Shown here: positions 52,778-63,345 of the stretch, piece after piece
Layout of the letters: each line of letters begins with the position of its first letter
Numbering within the stretch: position 1 is the stretch's first letter
DNA from: Haberlea rhodopensis
Taxonomy: Eukaryota > Streptophyta > Magnoliopsida > Lamiales > Gesneriaceae
Assembly (NCBI GenBank): GCA_907163345.1
Contig: CAJQUN010000329.1
Location: forward strand, 1 to 64,000
DNA: 64,000 bases
Reading direction: 5' to 3'
Position numbers and translations under genes: made by a program
The notes under the pieces: model-generated
Seen by the model: the letters and a program-made list of their open reading frames with translations, nothing else
Told to the model about the DNA's origin: nothing
Databases searched by the model: none

Positions 52778-54840
52778 TGTAAGGACCCTAATCCTTAAGT
52801 GCGGAACAAGGCATAATAGAGCTAATATAAATGATCAGAGTGAGAAATAACGTGTTGAGTTTATGAGCTTAAGCATTACATGCCAAAAATAAGGACTACT
52901 AAAAATTGATTAATTACATTCTCCATCAAATGAATGTTATCAACTAGTTTTACACTACTCCTAGAGTAGACACTAGGCAAAATAATCCTGTCCTTCATCT
53001 ACCAAAGATGCTTTCCAAGCTCACTGTCTCAACCCGTCTAGCCCTCCTATCATGCCAGACGTGTACCTACAAGGACAACCCCCAAACATGAGCAATAATA
53101 ATCATTCATATTCAACACAATATGAAGATAAAGCGTAAATGCATAATCATAATAAAACACTTCCTGTTTTCCCCATGCATTTCAAACGCTTCCCGTTTGG
53201 TTGTCCCTGTACCATAACTCATGAGTATAATCAATAGATTATTTTTAATGGTCTAAACATGTCATGACATATACCAGTTCATCAATACCAAATATTGATC
53301 ACCAATCCCTAGTCTGTCCATCACAATGTATTTTAATGCCCCTCGCTTATTTACATATAGGCGGCATAGGATAACCTCGCTTCAATGGACTGCGGGACTC
53401 CCACCCCTCGCCTCTCATTGAGCGGCAAATACCCTTTCCTCGCCCTATATGATAACCACGCTCAAATGTGACATGCGGCGCTCCCACCCCTCGCTTCACA
53501 TTTAGCGGAACCAAACCAAATAGCGGCAAGCATTAAAATCATCAAGGGATGACCACGACTCATGGGATGTGCACCAATAATCATATGCATCTATAAACAT
53601 CATGCATCATGTATTTGCATCCACTATGCAATACCACATATATACTTGCATCCACAATGCATAAACAATAAGTATATAAGATACATGTACCGTTGGGGTG
53701 CCCGTACGTCCACTACGTACCTTTCCAAAATGTAGGATATGGTAGGACTTCAATGCCTTGGCTGTGTTGCCACCTGGGATGGTTCTACACATTCACACAA
53801 ATCAATATTAGAACCCAATAATAGTCCAATACCAAAAATCCTACAAAAATAACCAAAAACACCATTTTTGGTGTCTCGCGATCGATCGCCATCAAGCCCC
53901 GATCGATCGCGAGATCACACTGCCTCGCCCAACAAAATTAAACAATCCGCGATCGATCGCGGAGCTTGCGCCGATCGATCGCGGCCTCGCCGATCGATCG
54001 CGCCAAACTCGCGATCGATCGCTGAAGCTCACTGCCTCAGCTCTGTTGCTCGCGATCGATCGCGAGAAGGCGCCGATCGATCGCCGAGCTCTGGGCATGC
54101 GGGGTTTGGGCACTATTCACCCATCTTCAACCCCAACTCATACATACCCACATACACCAACATCAACCAAACCCAACAACTCAAAACCAACAATAAACAT
54201 CTACATAAACCCAAATATACAACATCCAACCAAAATAATACCAAAACCACAACAACCCAACACAAACCATTTTAAAACCCTTCAAAATCAAACCAAACTT
54301 AAACAAAACCTTACAAAATTAACAATGAGGTATCCATACCTCTTGGGGACCTCAAATCACCCAATAAACTCCACAAAACAAGATTTTGCAAGGACTTCTC
54401 TTTACCCCAAAGCTCAAGAACGAAAATGGGGGGGAAAGGGTTTGTGGGAAGTTGATTTTGGTAAAGTGAAATGGATTGGTAAAGGTGTGTGGTAATAAAA
54501 TGAGTTTATTTAATTAAAAGCATACCAAAATAATTCCATGGTGTATAAAACACCCCAACATGATATTTTTCAAAGCATTTACTCATAATGCACCAAATAT
54601 CAATTAAACACATGATTTCTAATCAATTGCTACCAATGGCAAATAAATCATGCTTCCAATAATATTTACCCGACATGCACCACATGCACCCTGAAATGCA
54701 ACCCCGGGTCACCCTATCCACATGACCATGCATTTCCATAAGGTAAATAAATTCCAACACATAATTAATTACCACATAATTAATCATTGTAAACACAATT
54801 AATGCACCAAATTGCAATTAATCATTTCAGGGATGTCACA
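52778..54840 (-). mobile_element. 3' LTR of A2
   Basis: 2063 bp, TGTAAGGACC to GGGATGTCACA. Palindrome array at 53880-54082, GTACGT box at 53720, TTGTAG ending at 53067, and AGCGG words at 53335-53530. Confidence 0.92.
53880..54082 (-). promoter_or_regulatory. Paired GATCGATC array, A2 LTR
   Basis: Sites start at 53880, 53901, 53951, 53973, 53992, 54013, 54054 and 54075: four pairs spaced 21, 22, 21 and 21 bp. All eight are perfect GATCGATC. Confidence 0.78.
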
Positions 54841-54852
54841 ATACTCCCCTAC
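54841..54852 (-). other. Polypurine tract of A2
   Basis: Minus strand GTAGGGGAGTAT directly before the 3' LTR. Confidence 0.85.
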
Positions 54853-54874
54853 TTATAAGATTTCGTCCTCGAAA

Positions 54875-57800
54875 TCACATGCACTTACCCCAAATAGAAA
54901 CTAAACATAAACACATACCAGAGAATAGTTCCGGGTAGTGCTGCACCATATGCCGCTCCGTCTCCCACGTAGCCTCCTCGACACCCCTGCGATCCCACTG
55001 TACCTTGATCATAGGTATCACTTTGTTCCGAAGTCTACGGTCTGCTCGATCCAGAATTCTGACAGGCCGTTCCACATAAGACACATCGGACTCTAACTGA
55101 ACTTCGGAAGGCTGTAAAACATGCAACGGATCCGGCTCATACTTCCGCAGCATCGATACATGAAACACATCATGTATACCAGATAAAGAAGGCGGTAAAG
55201 CCAGTCGGTATGCTAAGGTGCCAATGCGCTGCAAAATCTCTTACGGTCCAACATCCCTCGGAGACAGTTTCCCGCGCATCCCAAATCGCACAACGCCTCT
55301 GAAAGGCGAGATCTTCAAAAAGACCTTATCTCCCAACTGAAATTCCAACGGTCTCCGCCGTTTATTTGCATAAGCTGCCTGTCTGTCCTGGGCCGCTTTC
55401 ATTTTCTGCCTTATCATCTTTATCTTTTCTTCCATCTCCCGAATCAACTCCGGTCCTCCGACCGATCTGCGGTCCAAATCATCCCAACACAAGGGTGATC
55501 TACACCGTCTGCCATAAAGAGCTTCAAACGGAGCCATCTGAATACTCGCCTGGTAGCTATTGTTATAAGAAAACTCTACCAAAGGCACTGAATCCTGCCA
55601 AGAGGCATCGAACTCCAAAACACAAGCTCTTAACATATCCTCGAGCGTCTGAATAGTGCGCTCGGTCTGGCCATCCGTCTGAGGATGATAAGCAGTACTC
55701 AATCTGACTTCAGTTCCCAAGGCTGACTGAAGGCCTTCCCAGAAATGAGATGTGAATCGCGGATCTCGATCTGACACTATGGAAACGGGGATCCCATGCA
55801 ATCTCACCACATCTCTAATATACAACTGCGCCATCCTCAAAAAGGTGAAAGTCATGCTATAGGGGATGAAATGAGCTACCTTGGTCGATCGATCCACAAT
55901 CACCCAAATAGCATCGAAGCCTGAAGCACTCCTCGGCAAATGAGTCACGAAGTCCATGGAAATGTGCTCCCACTTCCACTTCGGTATCTCCAAGCTTCTC
56001 AACTCGCCGCCAGGTCTCTGTCTCTCTGCCTTAACCTGCTGGCAGATCAAACACCTCTTTACAAAAGCGACGACATCAGACTTCATCCTTTTCCACCAAA
56101 ACTGACCACGCAAATCTCTGTACATCTTCTTCCCGCCTGGGTGGATGCTAAGTCTGCTACTGTGAGCTCGCTCCAAGATTCCTTTACGCAACTCCGGCGT
56201 ACTCGGAACCACCCAACGGTCACCCAATCTCAAAGACCCGTCATCGGCCACTCTGAATTTCGTTGGCTGACCAAGATGTACTAAAGATAACCACCTCTGA
56301 ACCTCATCATCTGACCTCTGAGCTCTCCTGATGTCCTCATAGATATCTGGCTCGGCTAGCAAAGTCGATACATACACAGGTGATGCATCAATGTCAAAAT
56401 CATAGCCCAACTGGCAATAGGAGGTCATCATAGCAGACAAATGAATGACGTCCTCAGCAGAACTCCTCACCTTCCGGCTCAAAGCGTCTGCTGTCAAATT
56501 GGCTTTCCCCGGATGGAACTCTATCTCACAGTCATAGTCCTTGAGTAGGTCCATCCACCTCCTCTGCCTCATGTTCAGCTCTGCCTGAGTGAATAAAAAC
56601 TTGAGGCTCTTGTGATCCGTGTAAATGGTAAATGAAGTACCATACAAATAATGTCTCCAGATCTTCAGGGCAAAGATGATAGCCGCCAATTCCAAGTCAT
56701 GAACTGGATATCTGGTCTCATGCGGCTTCAACTGCCTCGATGCATAAGCTACCACATGCTTATCTTGCATCAGAACACACCCAAGGCCCTGAAGTGATGC
56801 GTCAGTATACAGAACCAATCTGGAGTTCTCCGTAGGGATCACTAACACTGGCGCCGTCGTCAACCGGTGCTTTAATTTCTGGAAGCTCTCCTCACAAGCT
56901 TCTGACCAAAAGAAAGGCACACCCTTCTGAGTCAACTGTGTCAACGGCTTGGCAATCTTCGAAAAGCCCTCGACGAAGCGCCGATAATACCCGGCCAAGC
57001 CCAGAAAACTCCGGATCTCAGGCACAGAAGTGGGGGCAGCCCACTCCATCACCGCCTCAATCTTCTTGGGATCTACAGTTATCCCGCTGCTTGATATGAC
57101 ATGCCCCAGAAACACTACACTGCTCAGCCAAAATTCACACTTACTGAGCTTAGCATACAACTGATGCTCTCTGAGAATCTGAAGCACTGTCCTCAAGTGT
57201 CTCACATGCTCTTCCTCACTCCGGGAGTAGATGAGAATATCGTCAATAAACACAATGACGAACTGATCAAGATACTGCTGAAACACTCTGTTCATCAGAC
57301 TCATGAAGACTGCTGGAGCATTCGTCACCCCGAACGGCATCACTAGGAACTCATAATGCCCATATCGGGTCCGGAATGCTGTCTTCTGCACATCTTCCTC
57401 TCTGACTCGAATCTGATGATACCCGGATCTCAAATCAATCTTGCTATACACCCTGGTACCTTGCAACTGATCAAACAAGTCATCTATCCTTGGGAGAGGA
57501 TACTTGTTCTTCACCGTAGCCTTATTCAGTTGCCGGTAATCGATGCACAACCGCATCGAACCGTCCTTCTTTTTCACAAAGAGAACTGGTGCGCCCCATG
57601 GTGACACGCTAGGGCGTATATACCCCTTGTCAAGGAGATCCTGCAACTGTTCTTTCAACTCTCTCAACTCAGCCGGTGCCATCCTATAAGGTGCACGAGA
57701 GATAGCGGATGTCCCTGGCAGCAACTCGATCCCAAACTCAACTTCCCTAGCCGGTGGAAATCCTGGGATCTCTTCTGGGAATACATCAACGAACTCTGCC

Positions 57801-57880
57801 ACTACCGGTACATCCTCAACTCTTAGATCCTTATCCTTCCCAGACGTGTCCACGGCATAGATGATAACCCGTGTGTCCAC
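54875..57880 (-). CDS. Pol of A2: RT, RNase H, integrase, chromodomain tail
   Basis: Minus strand. RT has Tyr-Arg-Gln-Leu-Asn-Lys and Phe-Ile-Asp-Asp-Ile-Leu. RNase H has Leu-Tyr-Thr-Asp-Ala-Ser. Integrase has the HHCC region (His-Ser-Ser, His-Pro-Gly, Cys-Leu-Ile-Cys), the catalytic Asp, Asp and Glu (Met-Asp-Phe-Val; Ser-Asp-Arg-Asp; Gln-Thr-Glu-Arg), then a Val-Gly-Pro module and a chromodomain-like tail. Two lesions: a two-base loss near 57863-57870 relative to A1 puts pol out of frame with gag-pro, and a TAA at 55241-55243 replaces the Tyr codon of the GPY motif and separates the last 119 residues, in the same frame. All catalytic residues remain. Confidence 0.92.
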
Positions 57881-59423
57881 GTTCCAACAGCTGAGTCATC
57901 TTGATTGCTGAAATCAACGGAATCTTCGCACGAGAACCGTTGCCATAGAAAGTCCACTGACTGCTCAACTCAGGTCTGAACTTCACTGTCCTCTGCCGGC
58001 AATCTACCACTGCCTGGTATCTGTTCAGAACATCAATACCCAAGATGCAGTCGAAGTCTGACATGCCCAACACAATCAAGTCCGACCTCAATTCGTTGCC
58101 CTCAAAATAAATGAGGCTATCTGCCAAAAACTGATCAGCGACGACATTTCTTCCAGTGGGTGTCGAGACAAGGAGAGGCGTGGGTAAAGAAGACGTGCGC
58201 ATATGGTGTCTTTCCACAAAACCCACCGATACAAAAGAATGGGAGGCACCTGTATCGATCAAAATAAAAGCAGGGTACGTAAATAAATGACACGTACCGG
58301 CGATCACCTCCTCTGGGGCTGCCTGGGCCTGCTCCCTGGTCAATGCATACACCTGCCCCTGGGGTGGTCCTGCTGTCTGACCTCCCGATGGTCGAGGCCC
58401 AAACTGCTGCCTCTGCTGCACTGTCCTATCCTCAAACCTTGGCCTGCTGCCCTGATACTCTGACTGTCCTCCCCGTGTGGGGCAATACCGAGCGATGTGG
58501 CCCATCTTGCCACAGACATAACATGCAGGACACTTGTTTGAAGAATGTGGCCCTCCACAATTGTTGCACCTCGGCTCTCCCGGCCTATCCCCTTGCGTGG
58601 ATCCTCGGTTGGCGGACCAATTGCCCTTCTTGCCATCCTGTTTCTGACCAAAGTACTTCCTTCCACCATATCGCGAAGATGAAGAGGCACCACGGGGTTT
58701 AAATGGCTCACCCCGGGGCCTCAAGCTGTCACTAGTCTGCCTCTGTTGCGGTACCGGTGGTGGCATAGTACTAGCATAAGCTCCCACCCCTAGCTCGGCA
58801 AGCTCCGCCCTTGTGAGAGCATCATCGAAAGAAGTTGGGTTATTGGTAATAACCCGGTCATAGAGCTCCGGTCGCAACCCCTTCATAAAGTTCCTCATCT
58901 TAGCGTGCCCATTGGTGGCAATGTGGGGAACGTACCTCAGCAACGAAGAGTACCGTGTGGCATAGTCTGCCACTGACATGTTCCCCTGCTTCAGACTTGT
59001 AAATTCATCCTCCTTTGTCTGTCTCGCTGCAGCGGAGAAATACCGATTCAGAAACCTAGTCCTGAAGAGTGTCCAATCAATCACAGCACCCAGTGCTCTC
59101 ATTTCCATTACTGTGCTCCTCCACCACATCAGAGGTTTCTTGGCTAATTGAAACTCCGCCAGCCTCAGCCAAGCTGTCACAGTACAAGGAGCCGATACAA
59201 AGATCTGCTCAAGTCTTTCCAACCACTCTTCAGCCTCTTCTCCGGACTCTGTCCCCTCAAACCGGGGCGGATGATAAGATAGAAATTGTGTCAGACTGAT
59301 CTCACCCGGTAGCAATAACTGAACCACTGGTTCCATGCCTACAGCCGGTGGAGGTAGAGGGTTCACTTGACCAACGCTTGCATTCACACTACCAACATCT
59401 CCAACTTCCTCATTAGCAGCCAT
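57831..59423 (-). CDS. Gag and protease of A2
   Basis: Starts at ATG 59423 (the frame is open slightly further up, but this ATG matches A1). Gag capsid spans residues about 30-215. A Pro/Ser/Arg-rich linker comes next, then zinc knuckles (Cys-Asn-Asn-Cys and Cys-Tyr-Val-Cys-Gly-Lys-Met-Gly-His) near 275-305. Protease Leu-Ile-Asp-Thr-Gly-Ala-Ser-His is near 395. It overlaps the pol frame by 50 bases because of the small deletion near 57865; in A1 and I the corresponding region reads through. Confidence 0.92.
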   Translation of the reverse strand: MAANEEVGDVGSVNASVGQVNPLPPPAVGMEPVVQLLLPGEISLTQFLSYHPPRFEGTESGEEAEEWLERLEQIFVSAPCTVTAWLRLAEFQLAKKPLMWWRSTVMEMRALGAVIDWTLFRTRFLNRYFSAAARQTKEDEFTSLKQGNMSVADYATRYSSLLRYVPHIATNGHAKMRNFMKGLRPELYDRVITNNPTSFDDALTRAELAELGVGAYASTMPPPVPQQRQTSDSLRPRGEPFKPRGASSSSRYGGRKYFGQKQDGKKGNWSANRGSTQGDRPGEPRCNNCGGPHSSNKCPACYVCGKMGHIARYCPTRGGQSEYQGSRPRFEDRTVQQRQQFGPRPSGGQTAGPPQGQVYALTREQAQAAPEEVIAGTCHLFTYPAFILIDTGASHSFVSVGFVERHHMRTSSLPTPLLVSTPTGRNVVADQFLADSLIYFEGNELRSDLIVLGMSDFDCILGIDVLNRYQAVVDCRQRTVKFRPELSSQWTFYGNGSRAKIPLISAIKMTQLLERGHTGYHLCRGHVWEG

Positions 59424-59622
59424 GCTGTAATACAAATGTTAACAACAATTCCAAAGCAGTATATATATGTTATGCCGTTAGATAACAGGAATGAGAATAC
59501 GCATGTTAGTATAACAGAATATACATTAATATGCACCACATGCATAAACATGCTTCAAATGTAAGCACCTAGCCAAACATGCTAAGGCTACCCTTCACTC
59601 GTTCCCGGGTTCTCTAACCACT

Positions 59623-59634
59623 GCTCTGATACCA
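59623..59634 (-). other. Primer binding site of A2
   Basis: Minus strand TGGTATCAGAGC (tRNA-iMet), four bases from the LTR. Confidence 0.9.
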
Positions 59635-59638
59635 CTAA

Positions 59639-60158
59639 TGTAAGGACCCTAATCCTTAAGTGCGGAATCAAGGCATAATAGAGCTAATATAAATGATCAG
59701 AGTGAGAAATAACGTGTTGAGTTTATGAGCTTAAGCATTACATGCCAAAAATAAGGACTACTAAAAATTGATTAATTACATTCTCCATCAAATGAATGTT
59801 ATCAACTAGTTTTACACTACTCCTAGAGTAGACACTAGGCAAAATAATCCTGTCCTTCATCTACCAAAGATGCTTTCCAAGCTCACTGTCTCAACCCGTC
59901 TAGCCCTCGTATCATGCCAGACGTGTACCTACAAGGACAACCCCCAAACATGAGCAATAATAATCATTCATATTCAACACAATATGAAGATAAAGCGTAA
60001 ATGCATAATCATAATAAAACACTTCCTGTTTTCCCCATGCATTTCAAACGCTTCCCGTTTGGTTGTCCCTGTACCATAACTCATGAGTATAATCAATAGA
60101 TTATTTTTAATGGTCTAAACATGTCATGACATATACCAGTTCATCAATACCAAATACT
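59639..60158 (-). mobile_element. 5' LTR of A2, truncated
   Basis: 520 bp, nearly identical to 52778-53297. It stops within CCAAATACTG, where the gag of D2 begins. The missing 1.5 kb includes the palindrome array and U3. Confidence 0.88.
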
Positions 60159-60982
60159 GGTAATCCTCGTCCACTACTACTACTACTTCCTTGGGACTGT
60201 CCCTTAGCTTTTCGGTCATCCCCTTTTCGTGGTCCAAAACGTTTCCCACTAAACCTAGATGAAGATGCACCACCTCGTGGTGATTTAAATGGTTCTCCTC
60301 TAGGTCTCATACTGTCAGATGTAGGTGGTTGGGCTTGTCCAACATCCTTGTATACTCCTATAGCAATCTCAGCCATCTCGGCTCTAGTCAACGCTTCTTC
60401 ATATGATGTAGGGTTATTGGACATTACCCTATCAAATAATTCAGGCCTCAAACCTTTCACAAACTGTCTAATCTTTGCTTTTGTGTTTACAGCAATATGT
60501 GGCACATACCGGAGCAAAGAAGAATAGTGTACAGCATAGTCCGATACTGTCATTGATCCCTGTCTCAAGTTTGTAAATTCATCCTCTTTCCTCTGCCTTG
60601 CAGCAACAGAGAAATAATGCTCCAGTAACTTCGTTCTAAACACATCCCAGTTAACTGTCTGTCCTTGAGCCCTCAACTCAAGCACTGTGGATTTCCACCA
60701 CATCATAGCTTTCTTCGCTAACTGAAATTCAGCTAAACGTAACCAAGCAGTCTTGGCACATGGTGCTGACACAAATATTTGTTCCACGCGTTCTAGCCAC
60801 TCCTCTGCCAGTTCCCCTGATTCAGTCCCCTCAAACCTGGGTGGCTGATAACTCAAAAATTGCGTCAAAGTCAATTCTCCAGGCAACAATACCTGTTCCA
60901 CTGGCCCTTGCTCAATCGGTGGTGGTGGCACAGGCGCCATTCTCACACTAGCATTGCCACTCATGGCATCCAACATCCTCAT
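60159..60982 (-). pseudogene. Gag of element D2, C-terminally truncated
   Basis: About 274 Gag codons from ATG 60982, intact as far as they go. The capsid domain is similar to A2 and I (Phe-Leu-Ser-Tyr-Gln-Pro-Pro-Arg-Phe-Glu-Gly, then Ala-Glu-Glu-Trp-Leu-Glu-Arg) but clearly a different family. The frame enters the A2 LTR after the Ser-rich linker and picks up 17 foreign codons before a stop at 60107. The zinc knuckle, protease and pol are lost. Confidence 0.88.
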
Positions 60983-61171
60983 GATACCCTCTGTCTGTCA
61001 TAACTGTATATCAAGGGTTAACAATAACATTCACAAGTATATACCATGTTAGAATAAAACATCATAGTACAAATCCTAACATGATATTACCATTCTCAAC
61101 ATGTTTTCAAGTGTTTAGGTAACTCCCTAATACACTTCCACTACCCATGTTCACCCCGTTCTCGAACCACT

Positions 61172-61183
61172 GCTCCGATACCA
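61172..61183 (-). other. Primer binding site of D2
   Basis: Minus strand TGGTATCGGAGC, one mismatch to the usual tRNA-iMet site, four bases from the LTR. Confidence 0.8.
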
Positions 61184-61187
61184 CTAA

Positions 61188-63151
61188 TGTGGGGTCCTCG
61201 TTACTTAATTCATTATGTATCAAGTTAACATACATATGTGAGTCTGAATTAAGTAATAACATACACTGATGAAGAGTATCTTACTAGATAAGTTGTTACA
61301 GTTGTACCAAACCACTAGTACAAAAACCAACTAACTTTTTCTACATATACATTCCATGTAAAATTAACAACCTAAGCTAGTACAACTCCTATGCAGTGGT
61401 TCACCTCGCAGCGGAATAAGACTCACGATTCCCACGTTTATGAATTCCTACAGAAACATTCACACAACGTGAGTATAGATAACAACTATCTCAGTGCAAT
61501 ATCAAAACAATAACATCAATGATAAAACACAATAAAATCATCAATAGTGAATGCTCTATATCATGCATCAACAAATGCACTATGTCATGACATGTCTCAA
61601 CAATCACCCTATTATCACGAGCCCCATATGATATGCCTACTCAGCTCAATATGTCAGTGGAACCACATCACATCTTCATATTAGCAGCACATATCATAGT
61701 ACAATACTCATCTGTGATAATAGCCAGAGCATATACCCAAACCAGGCGTATATCTCTCAAGCCAAAGCATATGTAGTATATCTATCGTGGCAATGATCCC
61801 AGCCAAAGCATATACCAAACCGGGCATATCTATCAAAGCAATGATCTTACCAAAGCATATACACATATCTATCAAGGCATCCATCCCAATCATATGAAAT
61901 CCATGTATGTACATGCATATGATACTACAATCATATGACACAAAACTAATATAAATCATATGATATCAAAACCATAACATCATCATCACATAATATCTAT
62001 ACTTCGTACGTCAACACGTACCTGTACTGCGACACAAACGAGATAAATTAGGCGTCACTGGCTAAGTGCCTCGTTGTCCCGTCCCCTGAGATGATGCTAC
62101 AACAATGCCAACAATATATCATGTTATCATAGACATTAAAATCAAATTCTACAAAAATATAACATTTTTCAACATTCTGCCATCACCGATCGATCGCCCC
62201 GGATGCTCGATCGATCGCCGAACTGTTCACTCTTCACAGATCGATCGAACAAAATCACCTATCGATCGCCACATGTACCGATCGATCGCCTCAAAATCAC
62301 CGATCGATCGCCTCATGCTCAAACCGCCTTAACACTTTACTGTTCGCGGCGATCGATCGAGACCACATTGCCGATCGATCGGCACGATCAGAAAAATCGA
62401 GACAATGGCGATTTTGAGCTTATCTTCATGGTACTTCTTCTCCTACCCAGAATTTCACATGTAACCATGATTCATGCACTCCCTAGTATCATATAAACAT
62501 GTCCCTAACATCCTAGAATCCAATTCTTGGCAAAGAAACAAGTTATGATTCTAAGCATAAATAATTGATATTCCCCTTCACATAAATCAACACCAATTAC
62601 ATAATTCAAGTGTAAAACCATGAAATCCTTACCAAGATATTAAGAAATCACTTCACAACTTCCTATCTCAATTCACAAATGAATTCCAAGCTCAAACTAT
62701 CAAGAACTTGAAAGAGATGGAGAGGAGCTTGTGTAGGATTTTAGTAGGTGTGTTTAGGTGAAGTATGTGATTTCACTTGGTATCCCTTAATAAAAAGCAC
62801 TTCACTTAATCATCATGCTAAGTCACTTTGATACATGGTCATTAGCTCCCTAAATCACTTGAAGTTAATGACATGTGAAATAACATGTACATGAAATTAA
62901 ATTCAAATTCAAATGCAACTCCAATTTCAATGAAATTCACATGCATAATCAAAGGCCTACTAGTTCATGTTACTTGATATGTTACTCTTCAAATTATTAT
63001 ACACCACCATGTTTCATTCTTTACCATATATCATTCCATACATTTATTCATTTATTCTTGGTTCCACCCGAACCCCCATTATCATACTGCCAAGTGATAT
63101 AATTACACCAGAATCATATCACACGTGTATAAAACAAATCGAGGCATTACA
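61188..63151 (-). mobile_element. 5' LTR of D2
   Basis: 1964 bp; in sense TGTAATGCCTCG to GAGGACCCCACA. It matches D1 in inverted orientation. Sense landmarks: palindrome array, CAG/GTACGTGTTGACGTACG box (62021), TTTCTGTAG ending at 61448. Confidence 0.88.
62188..62380 (-). promoter_or_regulatory. Paired GATCGATC array, D2 LTR
   Basis: Sites start at 62188, 62209, 62239, 62260 (first base changed), 62280, 62302, 62351 and 62373: four pairs spaced 21, 21, 22 and 22 bp. Confidence 0.75.
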
Positions 63152-63345
63152 ACTATATATACCAAGTGGACTCGGTATTCCATCATTTGGCATGGAACCC
63201 TTCTCTCTCCCCCTCTCTCCTCGCTCAAACCCTTTCCCCCCCATTTCCCCTCTTTTGCTCTTGGAAGCAAAATTGTTGGGGGCTTGTCTTGGGAGCCCGA
63301 TTCCTTGAAGATAATCAGGTATTCATCTTCTGTGGGGTCTTCCCA
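63152..63345 (+). mobile_element. C-like LTR fragment, inverted
   Basis: Resembles the reverse complement of C2 around 13690-13890 (TATATATACCA, CATTTGGCATGGAA, AAGATAATCAGGTATT). It directly abuts the D2 LTR end, so D2 may have inserted into a C-like LTR. Confidence 0.65.
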
